In this document: positions 54,588 to 62,856 of the stretch, in pieces
Numbering within the stretch: position 1 is the first letter of the stretch
Layout: the number at the start of each line of letters is the position of its first letter
Source of the DNA: Scrofimicrobium sp. R131
GTDB lineage: Bacteria > Actinomycetota > Actinomycetes > Actinomycetales > Actinomycetaceae
Assembly: GCF_040256745.1 (NCBI RefSeq)
Contig: NZ_CP138335.1
Span: forward strand, 1,240,001 to 1,304,000
Length of the DNA: 64,000 bases
Direction of reading: 5' to 3'
Notes under the pieces: model-generated
The model's database searches: none
Seen by the model: only the letters and a program-made list of their open reading frames with translations
Told to the model about the DNA's origin: nothing
Position numbers and translations under genes: made by a program

Positions 54588-57287
54588 TCAGTGGGCAGCG
54601 TCCTTCCAGGACCGACCCACGCCGACTGCCACCTCCAGCGGAACCGACATTTCGGCGGCCTGACCCATGCTTTCGCGGACCAGTTCTTCCACTTCTTTCC
54701 GCTCACCGGGGGCAATTTCTAGCAGCAACTCGTCGTGAATCTGCAGCAGGAGCCGCGAGCGGTATTTTCCATCCCGCAGCCGCTGGTACACGTCGTTGGT
54801 CGCTATCTTGATAATGTCCGCCGCCGAGCCTTGAATCGGCGCATTCAGGGCCGCCCGTTCAGCCATCTCCCGGACCCGGTGACTATCCGAACGCAGCTCG
54901 GGGAAATACCGTCGGCGCCCAAACATGGTCTCGGTGTAGCCCGTCTGACGAGCCACCTCCACCACCTCGTGCAGGTAGCGGCCGACTCCGCCAAAGCGCT
55001 CAAAGTATCGGGAATGAAGGTCGCGGGCCTCATCCACCCCGACCCCAAGTTGGCGCGACAACCCAAACGGGGACAGTCCGTAGGCCAGCCCGTAGGAGGT
55101 AGCTTTGATCCGGCTCCGAAGCTCAGAGGTGACCTCGCTGACCGGGACGCCGAACACCATCGACGCCATGGTCCGGTGCAGATCCTCCCCCGAGTTGAAC
55201 GCGGCAATTAGTTCCTGATCCTCCGACAGGTGCGCCATGATCCGCATTTCGATTTGGGAGTAGTCGACCGACATCAGCGCCTCGTAGTCGGGGCCGCAGA
55301 TGAACGCCCCGCGCACCCGGCGTCCGGTCGCGGTGCGGGTCGGGATGTTCTGCAGGTTAGGCTCGGCCGAAGCCAACCGGCCAGTGGCGGTCACCGTCTG
55401 CTGGAACGTGGTGTGAATCCGGCCGTCGGGTTTCACCTCGGCCCGCAGCCCCTCGACCATTTGTCCCAGTTTCGTGTGGTCCCGGTGACGGAGCAGAGCC
55501 TCCAGGAACGGGTGCCCCGTCTTGGCGAACAGGTCGGTCAGGGCCCCGGCGTCGGTGGTCCAACCGGTCTTGGTCTTCCTCGTCTTTGGCATTCCCAGCT
55601 CTTCAAACAGGATTACCTGCAGTTGCTTCGGGGAACTCAGGTTCGCCTCGTGTCCGATGGCTGCAAACGCGTCCTCCTGGGCCCGCGCGGCCCCGGCCGC
55701 CAACTCTTGGGCCAGCTCGTCCAACACGTCGAGATCCATGGCGACGCCGGCCTGTTCCATCCGGGCGAGCACCCGCTGCATCGGGATCTCCATCGTGGTC
55801 AGCAGCGCCGTCATCTGGTCCGCGTCCAGCTGGGCGCGCAGCGGGGCCTCCAGGCGTGCGGTCAGCAGGGCTTGCTGTGCCAGGCGCCGGACCCACCCGG
55901 GTTCTGCGTCCTCGTCCAGGTCGGCGGCCGAGAAGAGCGCCCCCTCGTCCGCCTCCTCCAACTCTTCCCCGAGGTACTCCCGGGCCAGTTCCGCCAACGA
56001 GTAGCCGCGCCGGTCTGGTCGGCACAGGTACGCGGCCAGTTCGGTCTCAAAACTGGGACCCGGCAACTGCCAGCCGCGAGCGGCAAAGGCGTGCGTCGCC
56101 GCTTTGGCCTCGTGGATGACCAGGTCCGGGTCACTGGCGAAAAAGTCTGCGAAGGCCCGGTCCTGAGCCGGATCCAGCTGGGCCGGGTCGACTACCAGTG
56201 CTTCCCCCTCGGCTAGCAACGCGAACCCGGTCAGGTCTCCGGCTGCGGGTCGGCCCACCCCCGAGTAGGCCAGCGCAAAGTGGTCCCGGCTTCGGAGCCA
56301 GTCAGCCACGTTCCGCCCCGGCTCCACCACCAGCGTGCGCTCGAGCCCAACGCCGTCGTCCTCACCGGAGTCGGCCGGCTCGCTCAACCCGTTTGGTTCC
56401 ACTTGGAGCGCCTGGTAGACCCGCGAGCGCAGGCCGGTGAAATCGAGGGCGTCAAACAGCTGCTGCAGCCCCTGGTAGTCCGCCTCGGTCGGAACCAGGT
56501 CCCCCACCTCGACGCCCAGGTCCAGGTCGCTGACCAGCCGGTTCAGCCGCCGGTTCCGTCGGACGGCCTCGACGTGTTCGCGCAGTGCCTCTCCGCGCTT
56601 GCCCCCAACCTGGTCGGCTTCGGCCAGGAGGTTGTCCAGGCCGTCGAACTTGTTCAGCCACTGGGCGGCGGTCTTCGGGCCCACCCCGGGGACGCCCGGC
56701 AGGTTGTCGGCGCTCTCCCCCACCAGTGCGGCAATTTCCGGGTAGCGCTCAGGCACCACCCCGTAGCGCTCCTCGATCGCAGCCGGGTCCATGTATTTCA
56801 GGTCCGAGGCGGAGCGACCCGGGTAAATCACCGTCACCTGGTCGTTGACCAGTTGGAAAGTGTCGCGATCCCCAGAAGCCAACAGCACCCGGAAACCTGC
56901 CTCAGTCCCCTCCCGGGTCAGGGTGGCCAGGATGTCGTCGGCCTCAAAGTCGTCCTTCGTTAGGGTGCGGATCCCCATTCGGTGGAGCAGCTCGGTGATG
57001 ATCTCCACCTGGCCTTTGAACTCGGCTGGGGTCTCGTCCCGTCCCCCCTTGTACTCGGGGTATTCCCGATTGCGGAAGGTCTCCCGACCGACGTCGAAAG
57101 CCACCGCAATGTGAGTGGGGTGCTCGGTGTCGATCAGGCGCACCAGCATGGACAGGAAGCCGTAGACGGCGTTGGTTGCCTGCCCACCCTTAGAGGTAAA
57201 GCTTTCAACCGGGAGGGCGAAGAAGGCGCGAAACGCCATCGAGTGTCCGTCGATGACCAGCAATGTTTTACTCACGTATGCCACCAT
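54588..57287 (-). CDS. polA: DNA polymerase I
   Basis: 899 residues from the ATG at 57287 (a GTG at 57275 would give 895 and has a GGTGG sequence upstream). The N-terminal 5'-3' exonuclease domain (about 1-300) starts 'TLLVIDGHSMAFRAFF' and has 'GDRDTFQLV' acids. The middle domain lacks the DxE of an active 3'-5' exonuclease, as in mycobacterial and Taq enzymes. The polymerase domain has motif A 'VDYSQIEMRIMAHLS', motif B 'RIKATSYGLAYG' and motif C 'LLQIHDELLLE'. Its start codon is only 6 bases from that of the divergent thioesterase gene. Confidence 0.96.
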   Translation of the reverse strand: MVAYVSKTLLVIDGHSMAFRAFFALPVESFTSKGGQATNAVYGFLSMLVRLIDTEHPTHIAVAFDVGRETFRNREYPEYKGGRDETPAEFKGQVEIITELLHRMGIRTLTKDDFEADDILATLTREGTEAGFRVLLASGDRDTFQLVNDQVTVIYPGRSASDLKYMDPAAIEERYGVVPERYPEIAALVGESADNLPGVPGVGPKTAAQWLNKFDGLDNLLAEADQVGGKRGEALREHVEAVRRNRRLNRLVSDLDLGVEVGDLVPTEADYQGLQQLFDALDFTGLRSRVYQALQVEPNGLSEPADSGEDDGVGLERTLVVEPGRNVADWLRSRDHFALAYSGVGRPAAGDLTGFALLAEGEALVVDPAQLDPAQDRAFADFFASDPDLVIHEAKAATHAFAARGWQLPGPSFETELAAYLCRPDRRGYSLAELAREYLGEELEEADEGALFSAADLDEDAEPGWVRRLAQQALLTARLEAPLRAQLDADQMTALLTTMEIPMQRVLARMEQAGVAMDLDVLDELAQELAAGAARAQEDAFAAIGHEANLSSPKQLQVILFEELGMPKTRKTKTGWTTDAGALTDLFAKTGHPFLEALLRHRDHTKLGQMVEGLRAEVKPDGRIHTTFQQTVTATGRLASAEPNLQNIPTRTATGRRVRGAFICGPDYEALMSVDYSQIEMRIMAHLSEDQELIAAFNSGEDLHRTMASMVFGVPVSEVTSELRSRIKATSYGLAYGLSPFGLSRQLGVGVDEARDLHSRYFERFGGVGRYLHEVVEVARQTGYTETMFGRRRYFPELRSDSHRVREMAERAALNAPIQGSAADIIKIATNDVYQRLRDGKYRSRLLLQIHDELLLEIAPGERKEVEELVRESMGQAAEMSVPLEVAVGVGRSWKDAAH

Positions 57288-57293
57288 AGAGGT

Positions 57294-57713
57294 ATGAGTC
57301 GCACCCCGCCTAGCGCCGGACAAAATTGTCCCCAAACTGCCTCCTCTCTCAGCGACAAGCTGCAACTGGAGGTGCTGGAGTGCACGCCCGAGCGGACCGT
57401 GGTTGCGATGCCGGTTGCGGGCAACACGCAGCCGATGGGCGCACTCCACGGCGGTGCCAGTGCCGCCCTTTGTGAGACGGCCGCCTCCCTGGCCGCTTGC
57501 GCCCACGGCGAACCGAATGGACTGGTCGGCGTTGGGACCAATCTGAGCATCACCCACCTGCGGCCGGTGTTCTCCGGGCGGGTGGTGGCCGAGGCGGTGG
57601 CCACGCTCCTGGGCCGGACGGTCACCGCGCACTCGGTGCAGGTGCACGACGACGCCGGCCGGCTGGTCGCTATCGCCCAGGTCTCCAATCAGTTGATTGC
57701 GAAGCCGGTTTAG
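57294..57713 (+). CDS. PaaI-type hotdog-fold thioesterase
   Basis: 139 residues. Hotdog motif 'GALHGGASAALCETAAS' with the catalytic-region HGG-...-E (near residues 52-64), then 'GVGTNLSITHLRPV'. The family hydrolyses aryl- or acyl-CoA thioesters, for example phenylacetyl-CoA or 1,4-dihydroxy-2-naphthoyl-CoA. No menaquinone or phenylacetate genes are nearby. Neighbouring polA is a common arrangement in Actinobacteria. Its stop overlaps the convergent glycosidase gene by 4 bases. Confidence 0.87.
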   Translation: MSRTPPSAGQNCPQTASSLSDKLQLEVLECTPERTVVAMPVAGNTQPMGALHGGASAALCETAASLAACAHGEPNGLVGVGTNLSITHLRPVFSGRVVAEAVATLLGRTVTAHSVQVHDDAGRLVAIAQVSNQLIAKPV

Positions 57714-60277
57714 GACAGCAGCAGGGTCTCCCCTGCCTGAAGGCGGATCGGGGCCGCTTGGAACGTCGTCTCGCCGACGGTGATTTGGTCCAGTTCAAAC
57801 TGCCCGAACCGGCACTCCAGACTCGATTGATCGCCGTTTCTTGCCAGCGCACCCCAACCCTGGTCGAGCAGAATCGGAATACTGCGCTCGGGGTCCCGAT
57901 TCAGCTGGAGGTGTCGACTCACCGAGTCCCACTTGAAGCCACTCCACGCGTGGAGCAGGCTCCAGCCGGACAAGGCTCGGACGTAGTGGTCGCCGCATTC
58001 GATCTCGTTATAGGGATTTCTCTTCTTCCCGTCATGACGGGCCCACAGACCGCGGAGAATGCTCCAGGCCTGCTCTTCAAGTCCCTCGTAGAAGCAGTGC
58101 GCCGCAACCTGATACTCAATCCCGCTCCAGACTTCGTCACAGTACCGCGTCGGGATGGACGGGCGTCCCCCGGTTGGCCACGAGCACATCAACAGACCTG
58201 AGTCGTCACCGTCGGCGTAAACCCGATAAGGGTTGACGAAGTCGACGAAACTCGCCCGCAGATTGTGCCTGACCACTGCCTCTAGAGCTGAACGAACGTG
58301 TTCTTCTGGGAGGAGGTAGCCCAGGTCCAGCTCGTGCGCCCACCACTGCCCGATCACCTGATCGGAAAGGCATCCGTCCAGCCACTGGAACTCGGGCCTG
58401 TCGCCTGGCTCCAGCATCTGGCGATAGTACTCACCGTTGAAGAGGGCTCGATCGTACGCGACCGATCCGGTCTCGAAGCGGCGGCGCATGTCGTCGGCAA
58501 CAACCTCCTCATCCAGTAGGTAAGCCATCTTCTCCATCGAACGCAGAGCCGCCAGCCAGTAGGTTCCCATGAAGGTGTTGAGTCCACACAGGTCAATGTC
58601 ATGGGTAGAAGGTTGGATCCCGTGCAGCATCCCGGTCTGATTCGGATCCCATTTTTGGCAAATGTGGTCCATCAGCTGCCGAAGATTGGGCCAGTACCTG
58701 CCCAGCCACTCCAGTCCGGCACCGTTCTTGACCTCTCGATAGGTCCGCAGAACAATTGAGAGCATTCCATCCAGTGCCGGGTCTTCCGGCCCGCCGATAG
58801 GTCGATCCCAGATCTGAGGCGTCTCCAGCGGCAGCAGGACCCGGTGGGGAATGAAACCTTCCGGAGCTTGCATCACCTCAAACTCGGTCTCACGCATGTT
58901 TCGCTCCAGGGCTGGAAAGAGGCGGGCCAAACCCTGAGAGTACGCATGAACGTGAGTACAATTTAGCGGGCAAGAGCCTCCGACCTGCCCCGCCCACATG
59001 GGGGTGGAAGCGCCGAGAACTCCTTCAAATCCCCAGGTGCGCCCGTCGGCCGTTCTAAAATAGCTGGGACTGCGAACAATGGCAGCTTGCGTCAGCAGGC
59101 GTCGGGCTAGTTCCGGATCAAGATCAGACTCTGTGAACAGGCTGATCCAATGTTTGGTTGCCGCCTCCAGCTCGTCCCATCTGGTCATGGTCTCTTCCGC
59201 CACGGCCAACGCGTTGGTAAATCGATTCGTATACTCGTTTCCGATTAGGTGGTGGTTCTGGCCCCAGGCCGGCTGTCTACCTCCAAACTGGGTGAAGTTG
59301 ACGTAGCGATTGGGAAAGTGCCACGAGACCAGGAACCTAACTTCGACCTGTGCGCCCGGCTCGACCGCGAACTGAACAGCCAGGCCTCCGTTCCAGGTTG
59401 ACCCCGGAGCGCTGGGGCGCCCGCTGGCCCGGACTCCGTTGGGTTGCGGGTCGGCCAGGTCACTTGGCACGTCGCCCCATTCGCCGGCACCGAAATTTTG
59501 CCGACTCGAAAGGAACTGCACCAGTTGCTCCGGATCTGTCCACTCTGTCAGCGCTGAGACCAGGTCGCCTTCCGCGGTCAGCGCCATCGTGCCGTATCCG
59601 GCCGCCGACTCGTCCAAGGTCCGGTTTTCCATCAAGATGCTGGTTCGGTTGGGACCCCTCACCACTCGGTTCGTGTTGCCACCGTATCCGGAAGCTCGGA
59701 CCCCATCGGGGTTGACAATCCCGTCATGCCCCACCGCATTTTGCAGCCCGGCCCCGATCCAACCGTGGACAGGGATCGAGTCGTGGTTCTTCACTGTGAA
59801 CTTGAAACAGGCAACAGGTAGAGCGGAGTCCTCAGCATTTAGCGGCACTATTGGCGTGAACGCCTCGAGTCGGATCGAGACCGGGAGGGTTTCGTCCAGG
59901 TAGTCGATTCGGGCCACTGGATAGTTTCCCGAGAAGCGGGTGTCCGTTACGGTCGGCACCGTTTTGGCCAGCTCCTGTTGCCAGCGGGCAACGTGGTCGT
60001 CGTTCACCAACGGCGTTTTGGAGTGTTCGGTCGGCGGGGCCGCCAAGATCCGCACTGCGTCGAAGGGCGGTTCCCACTGGCTGATTCGCGCCGCAAAGAA
60101 AGAGCCCGGCAGCTCTCCCAAGTGGTTCCCGATATTGTGCAACTGCCACTGTTTCAGCCAGCCGTCGGCCCCAATGGCCAGATTGCCGGTCCCAATCCCT
60201 CCCAGTGGGAGGGCCGCGTAGGGCATCTCTCCGGCAGACCGTCCGGCGGAATCGATATTGGTGTTCAGAGCCGACAT
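57710..60277 (-). CDS. GH116-family (GBA2/DUF608) glycosidase
   Basis: 855 residues from the ATG at 60277 (an ATG 51 bases upstream is in frame but overlaps the leader more closely). The N-terminal GBA2_N-type beta-sandwich (about 15-330) starts with 'ALPLGGIGTGNLAIG'. The C-terminal alpha-barrel carries 'CTHVHAYSQGLARLFP', 'GCLSDQVIGQWW' and 'NPYNEIECGDHYVRALSGW'. By comparison with GH116, the probable nucleophile is Glu418 in 'TWGFEGV' and the acid/base Asp639 in 'LSDQ'; both are present. Known members cleave beta-glucosides, beta-xylosides or glucosylceramide. No signal peptide, so it acts inside the cell on imported saccharides. Divergent from the DUF2961 gene, with a LacI operator at its promoter. 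Confidence 0.85.
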   Translation of the reverse strand: MSALNTNIDSAGRSAGEMPYAALPLGGIGTGNLAIGADGWLKQWQLHNIGNHLGELPGSFFAARISQWEPPFDAVRILAAPPTEHSKTPLVNDDHVARWQQELAKTVPTVTDTRFSGNYPVARIDYLDETLPVSIRLEAFTPIVPLNAEDSALPVACFKFTVKNHDSIPVHGWIGAGLQNAVGHDGIVNPDGVRASGYGGNTNRVVRGPNRTSILMENRTLDESAAGYGTMALTAEGDLVSALTEWTDPEQLVQFLSSRQNFGAGEWGDVPSDLADPQPNGVRASGRPSAPGSTWNGGLAVQFAVEPGAQVEVRFLVSWHFPNRYVNFTQFGGRQPAWGQNHHLIGNEYTNRFTNALAVAEETMTRWDELEAATKHWISLFTESDLDPELARRLLTQAAIVRSPSYFRTADGRTWGFEGVLGASTPMWAGQVGGSCPLNCTHVHAYSQGLARLFPALERNMRETEFEVMQAPEGFIPHRVLLPLETPQIWDRPIGGPEDPALDGMLSIVLRTYREVKNGAGLEWLGRYWPNLRQLMDHICQKWDPNQTGMLHGIQPSTHDIDLCGLNTFMGTYWLAALRSMEKMAYLLDEEVVADDMRRRFETGSVAYDRALFNGEYYRQMLEPGDRPEFQWLDGCLSDQVIGQWWAHELDLGYLLPEEHVRSALEAVVRHNLRASFVDFVNPYRVYADGDDSGLLMCSWPTGGRPSIPTRYCDEVWSGIEYQVAAHCFYEGLEEQAWSILRGLWARHDGKKRNPYNEIECGDHYVRALSGWSLLHAWSGFKWDSVSRHLQLNRDPERSIPILLDQGWGALARNGDQSSLECRFGQFELDQITVGETTFQAAPIRLQAGETLLLS

Positions 60278-60342
60278 CTGGGTTTCCCGTCTTGTTAGAG
60301 CGTTTGGAGTCAATCGGTGGAGAAACATCTTTGAGAATCCAC

Positions 60343-60371
60343 TTGTAATCGATTACTTAACACGTTAGCCT
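60343..60371 (+). promoter_or_regulatory. Possible promoter of the DUF2961 gene, overlapping O1
   Basis: TTGTAA (60343-60348), 17-base spacer, TAGCCT (60366-60371). The operator covers the end of the -35 and the spacer, so LacI binding would block it. The hexamers are weaker than those of the divergent promoter. Confidence 0.4.
60345..60356. promoter_or_regulatory. LacI-family operator O1
   Basis: Perfect 12-bp palindrome GTAATCGATTAC with the central CG typical of LacI/GalR operators. It is located 5 bases after the -10 of the GH116 promoter and inside the proposed -35/spacer of the divergent DUF2961 promoter. The same 12 bases occur at 62737-62748. Confidence 0.82.
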
Positions 60372-60390
60372 AGCTCCATCAGATCGTCAA
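60362..60390 (-). promoter_or_regulatory. Promoter of the GH116 gene
   Basis: On the minus strand TTGACG (-35, 60385-60390), a 17-base spacer, TAACGT (-10, 60362-60367), then 5 bases, then operator O1. The predicted transcription start falls on the operator. Confidence 0.65.
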
Positions 60391-60452
60391 CGTCTTGGGC
60401 CGTCACGGTTGACTCCGCCCAGACCACCACCACAGTCTCAAAGGAGAACACC

Positions 60453-61532
60453 ATGTCTCTCGACCTCACCCGCCCCAGTTCGATGATCTCCCGCGCGATT
60501 ACCGCCGAAAACTTCCGCGGTGTCAAAGCTGGAGGAGGACGGGCAACCGACGGTTTCTCCCAACGCGCCGCGTCGCGCCTAGGGGTCGGCTGGAAAGTCT
60601 CCCCCTGTGTCGAGATCGCCCCCAGCGAGACCTTCGAGGTAGCCGAGATTGAGGGTCCCGGCCTAATCCAACACCTATGGTTCACCTGTCACTACTCACT
60701 CTGGCGCTCGCTCATGTTGCGGATCCATTGGGATGGAGAGCAGATCCCGGCCGTGGAAGTGCCCCTGGGTGACTTCTTCTGCAACGGCTGGGAGGTCTTC
60801 TCACAGGTTTCCTCTACCCAAATTGCAGCCAATCCTCACGGAGGTTTCAACTCCTACTGGCAGATGCCCTTCCACCGGTCAGCCAGAATTACGATTGAAA
60901 ACCTGTCGTCGGTTCCTGCAAACCTCTACTATCAGGTCGACTACGCGCTGGGAGAGATCCCGGCCGACTCGCTCTATTTCCATGCCCAGTGGAACCGATC
61001 CAACCCGGTCCCAGACGGCATCCACCCACTCCTACCGAGAGTTGAGGGAACCGGCCGCTACGTCGGAGCATATCTGGCCTGGCAGTCCAACTCACCGGGC
61101 TGGTGGGGCGAAGGGGAGGTCAAAATCTACCTGGATGGAGATGAGGAGTATCCGACCATCTGCGGGACCGGGACAGAGGACTACTTTGGCGGAGCCTGGA
61201 ACTTCGATATTCCGTCACGGGGATACACCGAGTTCACCACTCCTTATCTTGGGCTCAACCAGGTCCTGAAGCCGGACGGGCTCTACCAAAGCCAGCAGCG
61301 GTTCGGCATGTATCGGTGGCACGTGGTGGATTCGATCGGGTTCAACCAGGACCTTAGAATCGAGATCCAAGCGCTGGGCATTGGCCCCGGACAGGGCAAC
61401 GGGCTCCCCCACCGCTATCGAAAGCTGAAAGACGACATCGCTTCAACTGCCGTCTTCTACCTGGACCGACCTGCGGTAAGCGCCCATGAGCGTCCCCAGG
61501 TTCCCGACCTTCTGACGCTGGAAGTCCAGTAG
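60453..61532 (+). CDS. DUF2961 / GH172-type glycoside hydrolase
   Basis: 359 residues, with AAGGAG 7 bases before the ATG. It matches the DUF2961 family, now GH172: 'GPGLIQHLWFTCHYSLWR' region, 'NPHGGFNSYWQMPFH', 'ARITIENLSS', and the signature 'PTICGTGTEDYFGGAW'. Candidate catalytic acids are Glu220 or Glu222 (in 'WWGEGEV') and Glu242 (in 'GTGTED'). Characterised members act on alpha-D-fructofuranosides (difructose dianhydride I/inulobiose, Bifidobacterium) or alpha-D-arabinofuranosides. No signal peptide, so it is intracellular. It lies upstream of the lacI gene, 79 bases apart, and shares the operator region with the GH116 gene. Confidence 0.85.
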   Translation: MSLDLTRPSSMISRAITAENFRGVKAGGGRATDGFSQRAASRLGVGWKVSPCVEIAPSETFEVAEIEGPGLIQHLWFTCHYSLWRSLMLRIHWDGEQIPAVEVPLGDFFCNGWEVFSQVSSTQIAANPHGGFNSYWQMPFHRSARITIENLSSVPANLYYQVDYALGEIPADSLYFHAQWNRSNPVPDGIHPLLPRVEGTGRYVGAYLAWQSNSPGWWGEGEVKIYLDGDEEYPTICGTGTEDYFGGAWNFDIPSRGYTEFTTPYLGLNQVLKPDGLYQSQQRFGMYRWHVVDSIGFNQDLRIEIQALGIGPGQGNGLPHRYRKLKDDIASTAVFYLDRPAVSAHERPQVPDLLTLEVQ

Positions 61533-61611
61533 GCCCGGCAAAACAGCCGATTTGGGTCCAATAGACCGATAAACTCGAAGCAACTCCACACCGCGCTGCT
61601 GAGGAGCAAGG

Positions 61612-62652
61612 ATGAGCAAGCAAAAGAAGCACCCGCCCACCCCTAAGCGCGCCAGAATTGTGGACGTGGCCAACGCGGCAGGCGTTTCTACAGCTACGGT
61701 GTCACGAGCCCTGACCGGTTCGGGCCGAGTGGGGCCGGAGCTAATGCAGCGAATTGAAGAAGCGGTTGTAGCCACTAACTACGTGCCCGACTCGGTGGGA
61801 CGCGCTTTGCGACGTCAGCGATCGGACCTGTGGGCAGTCATTGTCTCAGACATCCGGAACCCATACTTCGTCGAGCTGATCTCAGCCATCGAAGAGGTTG
61901 CTTCCCTTGAGGACCAATCCCTGGTCCTCTACAACACCGATGAACTTCAGGTACGGGAGCGCAGGTTCATTGGAAGCGCGGTCGCCCAGCGGATGTCCGG
62001 GGTGATTATTGCGGTGGCCTCTGAGCAAGATTCTGATCTGAGCGCCCTCGAAGAGGCGGAGATTCCGACCATCGTTGTGGACCGCCGCGTGCAGGGCTTT
62101 TCAGGCGATTCCGTCGTCTTGGACAACATTCAGGCCGGCAAGCTGGCCGCAGAGCATCTGCTAAAACTTGGCCATACTCGCATTCTCGGTCTGTTCGGCC
62201 CCTCTGCTGCGTCGACCACTTTCGACCGGTACATAGGCTTCAAGGCCGCATACGAGAACTCTCAAAACAGAAACTACGGCACTTCCTCGCTGCTGACCGA
62301 TATTAGAGCTGATCAGGCTCAGGCTGTAACTGCACATGCCCTCCGAGGAGGGCTCAGGCCAACCGCAATCTATGCTGCCAACGGCGCCCTCAGCGCGGGC
62401 GCATATCGAGCGGTTCAAGCTAGCGGTTTGCGGGTACCGGAAGACATCTCGATCCTAGGTACCGACGATACCCCGTGGGCCACCATGGTCCGACCCGCAC
62501 TCTCAGTCATCACTCAGCCGGTCGCCGAGATGGGTAAAGTCGCCGCGGAAAGATTAGTGAAACGCAATCAGAACCCCGAGGTTGAGCCACTTCACCTGGT
62601 TCTCTCCCCCGAACTGGTAATCAGGGAAACGACCGGACCCATCCATCAGTAG
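61612..62652 (+). CDS. LacI-family transcriptional regulator
   Basis: 346 residues. The N-terminal helix-turn-helix 'RIVDVANAAGVSTATVSRAL' (about 15-34) is followed by the hinge helix 'PDSVGRALRRQ' and a periplasmic-binding-protein-like ligand domain ('SDIRNPYFVELISAIEE', 'SGVIIAVAS', 'ISILGTDDTPWATMVRPALS'). GAGGAGCAAGG precedes the ATG. It most likely represses the flanking glycosidase and transporter genes through the two GTAATCGATTAC palindromes, with a sugar as inducer. Confidence 0.93.
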   Translation: MSKQKKHPPTPKRARIVDVANAAGVSTATVSRALTGSGRVGPELMQRIEEAVVATNYVPDSVGRALRRQRSDLWAVIVSDIRNPYFVELISAIEEVASLEDQSLVLYNTDELQVRERRFIGSAVAQRMSGVIIAVASEQDSDLSALEEAEIPTIVVDRRVQGFSGDSVVLDNIQAGKLAAEHLLKLGHTRILGLFGPSAASTTFDRYIGFKAAYENSQNRNYGTSSLLTDIRADQAQAVTAHALRGGLRPTAIYAANGALSAGAYRAVQASGLRVPEDISILGTDDTPWATMVRPALSVITQPVAEMGKVAAERLVKRNQNPEVEPLHLVLSPELVIRETTGPIHQ

Positions 62653-62702
62653 GTGCGCTGACAGCGTTACCGATTCGAGATATCAAGAAACGCCAGAAGC
62701 CG

Positions 62703-62731
62703 TTGACAGGTGAGAGGAGGCAAACTAAGCT
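62703..62731 (+). promoter_or_regulatory. Promoter of the ABC-transporter gene
   Basis: TTGACA (-35, 62703-62708), a 17-base spacer, TAAGCT (-10, 62726-62731), then 5 bases to operator O2. The -35 is a perfect consensus match. Confidence 0.75.
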
Positions 62732-62736
62732 CCGAA

Positions 62737-62748
62737 GTAATCGATTAC
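62737..62748. promoter_or_regulatory. LacI-family operator O2
   Basis: Second copy of the perfect palindrome GTAATCGATTAC, identical to O1, lying at the expected transcription start of the transporter promoter, 109 bases before the binding-protein ATG. Confidence 0.85.
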
Positions 62749-62776
62749 ATCCATCCACTCGATCGATCTTGACACC

Positions 62777-62796
62777 TTCCTTCACAGGTGAAGGAA
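62777..62796 (+). repeat. Hairpin in the leader of the ABC-transporter mRNA
   Basis: TTCCTTCA-CAGG-TGAAGGAA: an 8-bp perfect stem with a 4-base loop between O2 and the start codon. No T-run follows. It could protect the 5' end of the mRNA or bind another regulator. Confidence 0.45.
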
Positions 62797-62856
62797 CCGA
62801 AATCTAGATGCAGTCACTCCAATCAAAAGCACACGAAGCACGACTCAGGAGTAAAA

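Noticed and set aside
57288-57647. N-terminal extension of polA by 120 residues
   Set aside because: The extra residues are His/Arg/Gly-rich, overlap the thioesterase gene on the other strand and precede the universally conserved polA N-terminus.
62760-62767. CGATCGAT as a third LacI operator
   Set aside because: It lacks the TAA/TTA arms of the GTAATCGATTAC palindrome and has no promoter at the matching distance.
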